DNA from: Clostridia bacterium
GTDB taxonomy: Bacteria > Bacillota > Clostridia > Oscillospirales > CAG-272
NCBI GenBank assembly: GCA_017453255.1
Contig: JAFTKN010000003.1
Coordinates: forward strand, 1-59,224
Length of the DNA stretch: 59,224 nucleotides
Direction: 5' to 3'
In this document: positions 52,558-59,224 of the stretch, piece after piece
Position numbering within the stretch: the stretch's first letter is position 1
How the letters are laid out: every line of letters begins with the position of its first letter
The notes under the pieces: model-generated
Databases searched by the model: none
Seen by the model: only the letters and a program-made list of their open reading frames with translations
Told to the model about the DNA's origin: nothing
Program-made: the position numbers and the translations under genes

Positions 52558-53850
52558 TCACCTAAATAAAAATACCTTTACTCCGTGCTTGTTTATATTT
52601 ACGTCTATTGTGTTTTCAAATTTAACTCTTTCATTGGTCCAAAGCTCAGTACCAATAAGGCTATCTTCAATTTCTAAATCCATTAACGGAACACTAATTT
52701 TACTATTAGCCTCGCCTAAGTTAAATATAGCTACATAAATTCCACCACCCGCTGAAGGAGCAGCCCATAAGCAATGCTCAACTCCGTCAATTTCCTTGCG
52801 CCAAACCTGATGAGAGTGGCGAGCATTCTTGTGCATTTCTAAAATACCCTCGTTAGTAACTAAATCAAGAGTAAACTTATCAAATTTAGTCATTTCACCA
52901 CCGATAATAAGTGGAGAACGCATAATTGACCAAAGCGTTAAGTTGGTATATAGCTCATCGTTTGTAAATTTAGTCCAATCGTCAGGATTGTAGCATTGAC
53001 GAATTGCGCCTATAGGTAGCATATCAGCATCAGGCCAATGTCCAGCACCTGAGTGGATAGACCATTTTTCAGCTCGCTCAAACATTTCATAAAGGAAATG
53101 CCACTCATCCCAAAAATCGTCAGTAATTCGCCACATATTTGCATATTGCTTATAAAATTCACTTCTTTCAAGACGAGAAGGACCAGGAGATACGCTAAAT
53201 ACCATATCTCTACCACAGGTACGTAAGCAATTTGAAATTAGCTTTAATTCCTCCTCGTGATGAGGTAGCTCTCTTGCAATATCGTCGCATTTGATGAAAT
53301 CAACACCCCATGATGCGTAAAGCTCAAAAATACTATCATAGTATTCCTTAGCACCCTCTCTTGAAGCGTCAACACCATACATATCGGTGTTCCAAAAGCA
53401 AGCATTGGTGATGCTAAACTCCTCATTTGGTCTTTTTACATAAACACTTGCAATATCTCTTGCACGCTTATCAGTTCCCTTAATCTTGCCATTTGCGTGA
53501 ACAGCTATTCGAGGAATACCACGCATAATGTGAATACCAAATTTCAACCCAAGAGAGTGAACGTATTCAGCAAGTGGCTTAAATCCCTTTCCACCCTTTG
53601 AGGATGGGAAACGATTTTCTGCTGGAATAACACGGGAATATTCATCAATACAAATATCTGCAAAATTATTATAATCATTTTTGTCGGCAGTAGGCTCGTA
53701 CCATTGAATATCAACAACAATATATTCCCAACCATATTGCTTTAAATTTTTTGCCATATATTCAGCATTTTTCCTAACTATATCTTCAGTAACGCTCGCA
53801 CCATAACAGTCCCAGCTGTTCCAACCCATAGGTGAAGTTTTAGCAACCAT
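52558..53850 (-). CDS. Glycoside hydrolase GH27-like, divergent and cytoplasmic
   Basis: Resembles GH27 alpha-galactosidases: start SPMGWNSWDCYG, nucleophile in DFIKCDDIA near residue 188, acid/base region WRITDDFWDEW, and a C-terminal beta domain. The usual active-site YxNIDDCW strand is replaced by YIVVDIQWYEP. The loop after GLKFGIHIMRGIPR also differs from classic enzymes. The family also includes beta-L-arabinopyranosidases, so the sugar is open. Length is 430 residues with no signal peptide, pointing to imported oligosaccharides. GGAGG precedes the ATG. Confidence 0.86.
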   Translation of the reverse strand: MVAKTSPMGWNSWDCYGASVTEDIVRKNAEYMAKNLKQYGWEYIVVDIQWYEPTADKNDYNNFADICIDEYSRVIPAENRFPSSKGGKGFKPLAEYVHSLGLKFGIHIMRGIPRIAVHANGKIKGTDKRARDIASVYVKRPNEEFSITNACFWNTDMYGVDASREGAKEYYDSIFELYASWGVDFIKCDDIARELPHHEEELKLISNCLRTCGRDMVFSVSPGPSRLERSEFYKQYANMWRITDDFWDEWHFLYEMFERAEKWSIHSGAGHWPDADMLPIGAIRQCYNPDDWTKFTNDELYTNLTLWSIMRSPLIIGGEMTKFDKFTLDLVTNEGILEMHKNARHSHQVWRKEIDGVEHCLWAAPSAGGGIYVAIFNLGEANSKISVPLMDLEIEDSLIGTELWTNERVKFENTIDVNINKHGVKVFLFR

Positions 53851-53878
53851 AATTTACCTCCGAATGTTTTATATCTTC

Positions 53879-53907
53879 ATATTAACATAAATAAAAAAAT
53901 TCTTCAA
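53879..53907 (-). promoter_or_regulatory. Promoter of the GH27-GH5 operon
   Basis: On the minus strand TTGAAG and TAATAT are 17 bp apart with an extended TG. Its -35 lies 17 bp from the -35 of the divergent esterase promoter. Confidence 0.6.
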
Positions 53908-53908
53908 G

Positions 53909-53924
53909 TAAATAAACATATTTA
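53909..53924. promoter_or_regulatory. Candidate shared operator between divergent glycosidase promoters
   Basis: TAAATA and TATTTA form an inverted repeat around AACA, filling the space between the two -35 elements. It is AT-only, so chance is a real alternative. Confidence 0.3.
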
Positions 53925-53953
53925 TTGACAATAAAATCAAAATAGTTTACAAT
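53925..53953 (+). promoter_or_regulatory. Promoter for the SGNH esterase
   Basis: TTGACA and TACAAT are 17 bp apart; the leader is very short. Confidence 0.72.
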
Positions 53954-53970
53954 TAAACCGAGGTGATTTT

Positions 53971-54948
53971 ATGAAGCTATCAAACAATACAATTAAAAGA
54001 TTTTTTAAGGGAGCACTATGCTTTAGCGAGGAAAAGGGATATATAACCCCATATCGTTATAGTAAGGCTCAGCTTGATTTTATGGCTGATGAAAGCTATG
54101 ATTATGGTTGGCGCTTTAGAGCTAAGTTTACAGGTGGTATTAGAATGGAGCTTAGAACTGATGCTCAAAATATTTCCTTTGATTATAAAGCGTCTGATAT
54201 CCACGAAAGAAGCAATACTGTTGATTTATATGTAAACAATGTTTTGGTTTCAGTTTATCACATAAATGATAGGCTAAAGGGACATATAGAGTTTAATGAT
54301 TTACCAAAGGAAGAAAAGAAAATTACAATTTTTCTCCCTTGTGAAAGCAAGCTTGAAATTAAGAATTTTACCATAGATGGTAGCTATAAGTCCATCAAGG
54401 ATAAGGGTGAGAGGGTACTTGTAATAGGTGACTCAATTACACAAGGCGCAGGACCTCAAATTTCAAGCTCGGCATACTTAAATGCACTTACAAGAAAGAC
54501 AAATTATATGTTTTTGGATCAGGGCATAGGTGGATATAGATGTGAGCCAAGGGATTTAATGAAGGTAGATGGCTTCGAGCCAGATAAAATTATTGTATTC
54601 TTAGGCACCAACTATTACGAGGCAGAATGTCTTGAAAGCTGTAATTACGATTATGAAAAAGCAACAAACGAATTTTACAAAAAGCTAAATGAGCTATACC
54701 CAAATAAACCAATTTTATCTATAACTCCACTATGGAGAAGCAGAGATATGAATATGAAACGCTTTTTATGGTGTATTAATACAATTAAAAAAGCGTGTGA
54801 GCCTTATAAAAATATAGTAGTAGCTGACGGCTTTACATTAATTCCAAATGTTGATGATTGCTTTAGTGATGGAGTTCATCCAAATGCCTATGGCTCAGAA
54901 TTGCTTGCTAATAATCTTTTAAAATTTATGAAGGATAAAAAATTTTAA
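53971..54948 (+). CDS. SGNH/GDSL hydrolase with N-terminal beta domain
   Basis: A serine esterase of 325 residues. Residues 1-140 look like a jelly-roll domain. The SGNH part begins with VLVIGDSITQGAGP near residue 149 (catalytic Ser), then GIGGYR (Gly), FLGTNYYEAE (Asn) and SDGVHPNAYG (Asp and His). This two-domain layout is like carbohydrate O-acetyl esterases. There is no signal peptide. It is divergent from the GH27-GH5 operon and probably removes acetyl groups from the same oligosaccharides. Confidence 0.85.
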   Translation: MKLSNNTIKRFFKGALCFSEEKGYITPYRYSKAQLDFMADESYDYGWRFRAKFTGGIRMELRTDAQNISFDYKASDIHERSNTVDLYVNNVLVSVYHINDRLKGHIEFNDLPKEEKKITIFLPCESKLEIKNFTIDGSYKSIKDKGERVLVIGDSITQGAGPQISSSAYLNALTRKTNYMFLDQGIGGYRCEPRDLMKVDGFEPDKIIVFLGTNYYEAECLESCNYDYEKATNEFYKKLNELYPNKPILSITPLWRSRDMNMKRFLWCINTIKKACEPYKNIVVADGFTLIPNVDDCFSDGVHPNAYGSELLANNLLKFMKDKKF

Positions 54949-54954
54949 AAATAA

Positions 54955-54980
54955 AAAAGCTCGGAAAGTTCCGAGCTTTT
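54955..54980. terminator. Bidirectional terminator esterase/lipoprotein
   Basis: GCTCGGAA/TTCCGAGC with a 2-base centre and A/T tracts. Confidence 0.82.
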
Positions 54981-54991
54981 TATTTTAATTA

Positions 54992-56176
54992 TTATTCAAC
55001 AAATGGCTTTTCAACAACTGTTGTACCATAGTTTGTACAGGTTGTAGTGGTTGATACTTCCTCGTAAATTGACATTGATTGACCACTCTGTGAAACAGAC
55101 ATGGAAACAACGGCATCAAGTCTCATACCTGACAATGCACCATCAGATACATAGTATTCAGCATACATGTTAATATCGTCGTTTGAGAATGCAACGCCGA
55201 GATCTTGATCCTCCAAAGCCTGTGCTAAATATTTCGCAGCATTTTCTTTATTAAGAACAAAACCAAAATCAGCCTTAGTAAAGTATGTATAATCTAAGTA
55301 TTGGTCATAGAATGGTGTTAATTGCTCAAGACTTGAAAATCCAATAGTTGAAAGGTTGGTTGGATTCCATTCTGTGCTATCTGCACCTTGCTTTACGTAA
55401 CAAACGACTCTGCCATCAACCTCTTCCATATATGCATAAATAACTGTTTCTTGGTTATCTACACCAGGCATTTCCATATACATGCGTTGCTCAAGGTAAA
55501 CCTTGCCGTCAGCGTGCTTTATAAGCTGTGACATGTTTATAGTCATGCTAAAGGATTGACCACCACCACTTGCACTTGCATATACCTTCATATCATTTTT
55601 AAAGGTACAGTTTTGATATTTTTCATTATCAAATACTGACTCGTAGTAGCTCTTTGAAACTGTATCGCCTGTTTCAGGAAGTGGAGTAAAGTATTTCCAG
55701 TCGTTTTCGTACTTAATAACGTAAACTGTAACAACCTTATTCTTGTTTAATGTGTCGGTAACTGACTCAGCAGAACAAGCAGAATAATAGTCGGCTGAAT
55801 TAAGAGCATAAGCAACCTCTATTTTTTCAACGCTTAAAGCACCCTCCATAACGTCTGTTGGAATGTTAAGCTCAGTAACCTCTGTGCTTGAAAGCTCACC
55901 CTTTGAGGTTGTTTCTAAAACAACTGCATCGCTCTGACCAGCAAGCTCGTTTTGAACAAATGCCTCAGCAGCTGAATCAGCAGTTTCATATGATTCTTCT
56001 GATGCAGAACCAACATATGTTTCAGAAACACCACCGATATCACCGATGAAGTCATCACGTCCAGCCTCTGGGTCTATTGTCTTACCACTGTCACCACAGC
56101 TTGTTGCAAAAAGCATAACACAAGCTAAGGTTAAAGCAAGTAAAAGAGCACCAAATCTTTTAAATGTTTTTTTCAT
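54992..56176 (-). CDS. Large hypothetical lipoprotein
   Basis: No family recognised. Residues 1-27 are a lipoprotein signal with lipobox FATSC (cysteine 27). A low-complexity acidic/serine linker near 30-75 (SASEESYETADSAAEAF) would lift the domain off the membrane. The mature body of about 320 residues mixes beta strands and helices, with repeated YxEE-type segments (MYMEMPGVDNQ, YAYMEEVDGR, MYAEYYV). It is monocistronic, with a perfect consensus promoter, so it is probably well expressed. Confidence 0.78.
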   Translation of the reverse strand: MKKTFKRFGALLLALTLACVMLFATSCGDSGKTIDPEAGRDDFIGDIGGVSETYVGSASEESYETADSAAEAFVQNELAGQSDAVVLETTSKGELSSTEVTELNIPTDVMEGALSVEKIEVAYALNSADYYSACSAESVTDTLNKNKVVTVYVIKYENDWKYFTPLPETGDTVSKSYYESVFDNEKYQNCTFKNDMKVYASASGGGQSFSMTINMSQLIKHADGKVYLEQRMYMEMPGVDNQETVIYAYMEEVDGRVVCYVKQGADSTEWNPTNLSTIGFSSLEQLTPFYDQYLDYTYFTKADFGFVLNKENAAKYLAQALEDQDLGVAFSNDDINMYAEYYVSDGALSGMRLDAVVSMSVSQSGQSMSIYEEVSTTTTCTNYGTTVVEKPFVE

Positions 56177-56211
56177 TGTCGTAATCTCCTTAAAATAATA
56201 TTGATACTTTT

Positions 56212-56240
56212 ATTATACTATTGAATTTTAAAAATGTCAA
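56212..56240 (-). promoter_or_regulatory. Consensus promoter for the lipoprotein gene at 54992
   Basis: On the minus strand perfect TTGACA and TATAAT are 17 bp apart. Confidence 0.85.
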
Positions 56241-56260
56241 CAATTTGCCATAATATTATA

Positions 56261-56289
56261 TTGATTTTAATATTAAAAAATGCTACAAT
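56261..56289 (+). promoter_or_regulatory. Promoter for the EEP hydrolase gene
   Basis: TTGATT and TACAAT are 17 bp apart with an extended TG. Confidence 0.65.
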
Positions 56290-56353
56290 ATTTATGTAAA
56301 ACCAATTTGGTTATATTCCCGTAAGGCATCAAACAAAAACGCGGAGGAATACT

Positions 56354-57055
56354 ATGAATAAAATAAGAGTTATGACCTTTAATACTCAGCATTGCTTGAA
56401 TTATTTAGAAAAAAGAGTTGATTATGAAATAATGGGAAATGTGATAAATGAGCAAAGGGCAGATATTGTAGGGCTTAATGAAATGTACGATAAGGGCTCA
56501 ATTTTTGGAGAGCAAACAAAAAAGCTATCCGATTTAACCGAGCTTAAAAATCATTATTTTGGAGAGGCATGCTCTTTAGGAAATGAAGGAACATATGGTA
56601 ATGGCTTTTTGTCGAGATATAAAATTGAGAGTATAAAAACAATTATAATTCCAGATCCAAGCCCTAAAAAATATAATGGCTATTATGAAACACGTTGTAT
56701 TATAAAAGCAAAATTAGAAAATGGCTTGACAGTAATGGTTGTTCATTTTGGATTAAACCCTGATGAGCAGGAAAATGCAGTTAAGACAATAATTGAAAAT
56801 CTTGAAAACGAAAAATGTGTGCTAATGGGAGATTTTAATATAACCCCAGATAACCTACTTTTGAACCCAATTAAAGAAAAAATGGTTGACACAGCTTGCC
56901 TTTTCACAGACGAGGGGCTTAGCTTCCCTTCAGACAAGCCAGAAATTAAAATCGACTATGTTTTTGTAACTCCAGATATAAAGGTAAATTATGCTGAGGT
57001 TTTACCAATCGTGTCCTCTGACCATAGACCACATATAGCAGAAATTGAATTTTAA
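56354..57055 (+). CDS. Endonuclease/exonuclease/phosphatase-family hydrolase
   Basis: A metal-dependent EEP fold of 233 residues. Landmarks are VMTFNTQHC (Asn), IVGLNEMY (metal Glu), MVVHFGLNP (His), VLMGDFNITP (Asp/Asn), KIDYVFV and SSDHRPHIAEI (catalytic His). There is no signal peptide or DNA-binding addition, so it may be a phosphodiesterase or lipid-type phosphatase rather than a nuclease. CGGAGGA precedes the ATG. Confidence 0.87.
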   Translation: MNKIRVMTFNTQHCLNYLEKRVDYEIMGNVINEQRADIVGLNEMYDKGSIFGEQTKKLSDLTELKNHYFGEACSLGNEGTYGNGFLSRYKIESIKTIIIPDPSPKKYNGYYETRCIIKAKLENGLTVMVVHFGLNPDEQENAVKTIIENLENEKCVLMGDFNITPDNLLLNPIKEKMVDTACLFTDEGLSFPSDKPEIKIDYVFVTPDIKVNYAEVLPIVSSDHRPHIAEIEF

Positions 57056-57060
57056 ATCAA

Positions 57061-57092
57061 AAAACAGGCTTGAAATAAACAAGCCTGTTTTT
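57061..57092. terminator. Bidirectional terminator EEP/DMT transporter
   Basis: CAGGCTTG/CAAGCCTG around a 7-base loop, with A and T tracts. Confidence 0.85.
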
Positions 57093-57095
57093 ATT

Positions 57096-57968
57096 TTAGA
57101 AGTTGACAAGAACAATAGCAGAAACACCAAGTAGCATTATCAAAATGTCACGCTTAGTTAGCTTTTCTCTGTATATAATCAAGCCTAAAATTACGGACAT
57201 CACAATAGCACCAATGTTTAATGCAGGGAAGATAATAGCACTGTCAAGCTTTCCAGCAAGATAGGTATTAAGTAGATTGCATATTGAAAATATAACACCC
57301 ATAATTGCAGAAAAACCAAAATTTTTGCCTGTAATACGCTTTTTACCACGCTTCATTAGTAAGAAAAACAACATTGAAGTTACAAAAGCGAAAACAAATG
57401 CAATCAAAATAAATGTGCTTTTTTGGTCAGCAAACTCAGATTTTTGCTGTACCTTTTGTATTATTCCAAGCCCACCTGAGCAAAGCAGAGCAATTATCAA
57501 AGGGATAATATATTTTCTTGACCCACTATCAAAAGAGCTTTTCTTTGAGCCAAGTCCAGAAATTATAAGAACAGGAAAAACCATTAAAATACCTATAACT
57601 CCAAAAACGGAAATACTCTCTTGCCAAGCAATAGTACCCGAAAGAGTAGGCAAAATAAAACCAAATGAATAGATAGTTGTGCAAACGGCGGTTTTACCAT
57701 TTGTTAATGCAATAGTGTAGAACCATTGCGCACAAAGAAGCACCGCACCATATAGTAAAGCAAGTAAAAATGTAAATAGTGAAACGCCCTTGAAATCAAA
57801 TATATTTACAAAAAGTAACGCAATACTGCCAGCACCAAAAATAGTAGCCTGAATGCCAAAAAACTCACGGTTCTTAATGGAAAAACCAGAAAAGCTCTTT
57901 ATCAAGATGTTTTTGACAGCAGAAAGCGACACACTTAAAGATAAAAGCAAGGCAGAAACAATGTCCAC
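57096..57968 (-). CDS. DMT-superfamily (EamA-like) transporter
   Basis: Ten hydrophobic segments arranged as two halves of five fit the drug/metabolite transporter superfamily. The end of each half resembles EamA: ISVFGVIGILMVFPVLIISG in the first and LTKRDILIMLLGVSAIVLV in the second. The GTG at 57968 is chosen because AGGGG lies seven bases before it; a GTG at 57992 lacks a site. That gives 290 residues. Substrate unknown. Confidence 0.83.
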   Translation of the reverse strand: MDIVSALLLSLSVSLSAVKNILIKSFSGFSIKNREFFGIQATIFGAGSIALLFVNIFDFKGVSLFTFLLALLYGAVLLCAQWFYTIALTNGKTAVCTTIYSFGFILPTLSGTIAWQESISVFGVIGILMVFPVLIISGLGSKKSSFDSGSRKYIIPLIIALLCSGGLGIIQKVQQKSEFADQKSTFILIAFVFAFVTSMLFFLLMKRGKKRITGKNFGFSAIMGVIFSICNLLNTYLAGKLDSAIIFPALNIGAIVMSVILGLIIYREKLTKRDILIMLLGVSAIVLVNF

Positions 57969-57998
57969 GAAATCACCCCTAACATAAATCACTTAACG

Positions 57999-58027
57999 AT
58001 TATATAATAAAAACCTAAAAAAGTAAA
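57999..58027 (-). promoter_or_regulatory. Promoter for the DMT transporter
   Basis: On the minus strand TTTACT and TATAAT are 17 bp apart. Confidence 0.65.
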
Positions 58028-58075
58028 GGCTTAATAAAGATTTATTTTTAAATTTAGCAAGTTTTTCAGTTCGCA

Positions 58076-58104
58076 TTGAAAAGAAAAATAATATATGATA
58101 TAAT
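58076..58104 (+). promoter_or_regulatory. Promoter for the flavin-reductase-like gene
   Basis: TTGAAA and TATAAT are 17 bp apart with TG one base before the -10. Confidence 0.72.
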
Positions 58105-58133
58105 AAAAAACATAAGGGTAAAGGAGAATCAAA

Positions 58134-59051
58134 ATGAAAAAGGATCAATTAAAGGAATTACGAATAGTAGATAATTTTTATCAAACATCAGCATTTTTTC
58201 CAATGCCAACAATTTTAATAAGTACAGTTAGTGAAGATGGGCAAACCAACTTAGGTGCATACTCTCTATGCTTTCCATACTATATCGCAGGCAAGGATTA
58301 CTATGCTATGATTTTAGAGTGTAGAAATAGCTCAAATACTGCACAAAATATTTTAAGAACAAAGAAGTGCACTTTAAATTTTATAACAGACGAAAGGAAT
58401 TATTTTAAAGAAGCGGTGCGTCTTGGCTTCCCAGGAGAAACTACTAAGGAGAAGATGAAAAACTGTATATTTACCTTAGTAAATAGCAAGCTCGGTAACG
58501 ATAGACCTCAAATAGTGGAGGAAAGCTATCAGGTTTTTGAATGTACATGGGATGACAGTCTTGAAAATGCCTTTGAGGATAAGGCAGGAAATCTTGAGGG
58601 GTATGAGCCACCATATAGGAATTTCAATGGTATTACAAGTAAATTTGGAGCTCATTTTATTCTAAAAATTGATAAGATTTTAATGAAAGAAAAATATCAC
58701 GATGCAATTATAAATGGTGTAAGGTCGAATAATTTTCCACCAGTTCCTGTTGATTATGGTTATAGAGATAGTACAAATTTCTGGTGCTCTCGCTTTAAAA
58801 AGCCATTTTCTGAGAAAATTCCTGATAAGAATAATGGCGACGTTAAGTCTGTAATGTACGCCGCAGATAGAATAGACCCAGAAATTAAGTTCACTGAGGA
58901 CGCCTGTGCTAAGCTTGTTAAAATACCAAGAGTGTTCTTAAAGGCAGCTTTAACCCAAATGGTAAAGATAGCAAGAGAAGAGGGAATTGCCCTAATCGAC
59001 GAGGATGCATTAAATATAATCAACGATAAGCGAAGAAAAGAGAAAAAATAA
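58134..59051 (+). CDS. Flavin-reductase-like protein with PCP_red-like C-terminal domain
   Basis: Residues 1-190 resemble the FMN-binding split-barrel (flavin reductase-like) family: FFPMPTILISTVSEDGQTN, then GAYSLCFPYY and NTAQNILRTKKCTLNF. Residues 253-305 look like the small helical PCP_red domain found at the C-terminus of dark protochlorophyllide reductase BchB and in stand-alone redox proteins. Matching features are FTEDACAKLVKIPR, then VKIAREEGI and IDEDAL. Length is 305 residues. AAAGGAG precedes the ATG. The electron donor and substrate are unknown. Confidence 0.8.
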   Translation: MKKDQLKELRIVDNFYQTSAFFPMPTILISTVSEDGQTNLGAYSLCFPYYIAGKDYYAMILECRNSSNTAQNILRTKKCTLNFITDERNYFKEAVRLGFPGETTKEKMKNCIFTLVNSKLGNDRPQIVEESYQVFECTWDDSLENAFEDKAGNLEGYEPPYRNFNGITSKFGAHFILKIDKILMKEKYHDAIINGVRSNNFPPVPVDYGYRDSTNFWCSRFKKPFSEKIPDKNNGDVKSVMYAADRIDPEIKFTEDACAKLVKIPRVFLKAALTQMVKIAREEGIALIDEDALNIINDKRRKEKK

Positions 59052-59125
59052 AAAACTGAGCATAAAAAAGACAGGCATAAGACTGAAAAAGTCAATAGAT
59101 GGTAGACACTAAAAAAGCGAAAAAA

Positions 59126-59224
59126 CTAAGCTGCCTGTTCAATGCGGAATTGGACAGGTGGCTTTCCTTTTAGTTTACGAATAGGTTTTATGTAATTGTA
59201 GTAGTAAATAGCTTGGTCAATGAC
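59126..59224 (-). mobile_element. 3' end of an IS3-family transposase (partial)
   Basis: On the minus strand, entering from the window edge, 32 residues read VIDQAIYYYNYIKPIRK followed by LKGKPPVQFRIEQAA and a stop. This is the classic C-terminal end of the IS3-family OrfB integrase (YYN, then kl-kg-PvqfR). The remainder lies beyond the window. The outer inverted repeat must be within about 59052-59125, perhaps the TGTCTACC seen on the minus strand near 59103-59109, but its end could not be fixed. Confidence 0.85.

Overview
The window reads as a chromosomal segment of a low-GC, Gram-positive Clostridia-type bacterium, most like an uncultured gut or rumen Oscillospirales/Lachnospirales relative. 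Support: SpoVT (a sporulation regulator), AddAB rather than RecBCD, purine-rich Shine-Dalgarno sequences before nearly every gene, sigma-A promoters with extended -10 elements, glycyl-radical and 4Fe-4S enzymes pointing to anaerobic life, a clostridial-size aconitase, and a PotABCD operon with a PotC-PotD fusion. The species cannot be named from sequence alone.

Layout. 1-360: hairpin-rich repeat, tRNA-Arg(CCG) on the minus strand and divergent promoters. 361-5135: fhs, tsaE, tsaB, rpiB, araA, mostly overlapping. 5140-13250: a complete arginine pathway argG-argH-argC-argJ-argB-argD-argF behind a consensus promoter with an ARG box; ArgJ closes the acetyl cycle, so no argA is needed. 13250-13800: gene-free, with copies of an interspersed repeat. 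13806-16659: a lipoprotein, rarA, and a small membrane protein coupled to an M50 intramembrane protease. 16679-21516: polyamine importer potA-potB-potCD. 21515-25968: ttcA, a leaderless amidase, spoVT and a large CvpA-like protein. 26025-29771: aconitase and phosphohexomutase. 29780-37904 (minus): gtrA, a short queG-like gene, addB and addA, all overlapping. 38002-44791: solo ParE-like topoisomerase subunit, tadA, aminotransferase plus Lrp regulator, a TIM-barrel isomerase and a CofE-like ligase.

44792-47000 holds a candidate structured RNA, a zinc-ribbon membrane protein, and a membrane protein ending in a ribosomal L7/L12 C-terminal domain. 47026-51459 is the most interesting block: a promoter with a palindrome at its start site, a short glycyl-radical enzyme (about 707 aa, split by one frameshift), an M20 dipeptidase-like hydrolase and a cognate radical-SAM activase, all translationally coupled. 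No substrate is known. 51461-54948 is a small intracellular carbohydrate locus (GH5-like, divergent GH27, SGNH esterase). The last part has a lipoprotein, an EEP-family hydrolase, a DMT-type transporter, a flavin-reductase-like protein with a PCP_red-like tail, and the 3' end of an IS3-family transposase running off the window.

Functions are assigned from motifs read by eye and family knowledge; no database search was run. No CRISPR array, rRNA, prophage or replication origin was seen.
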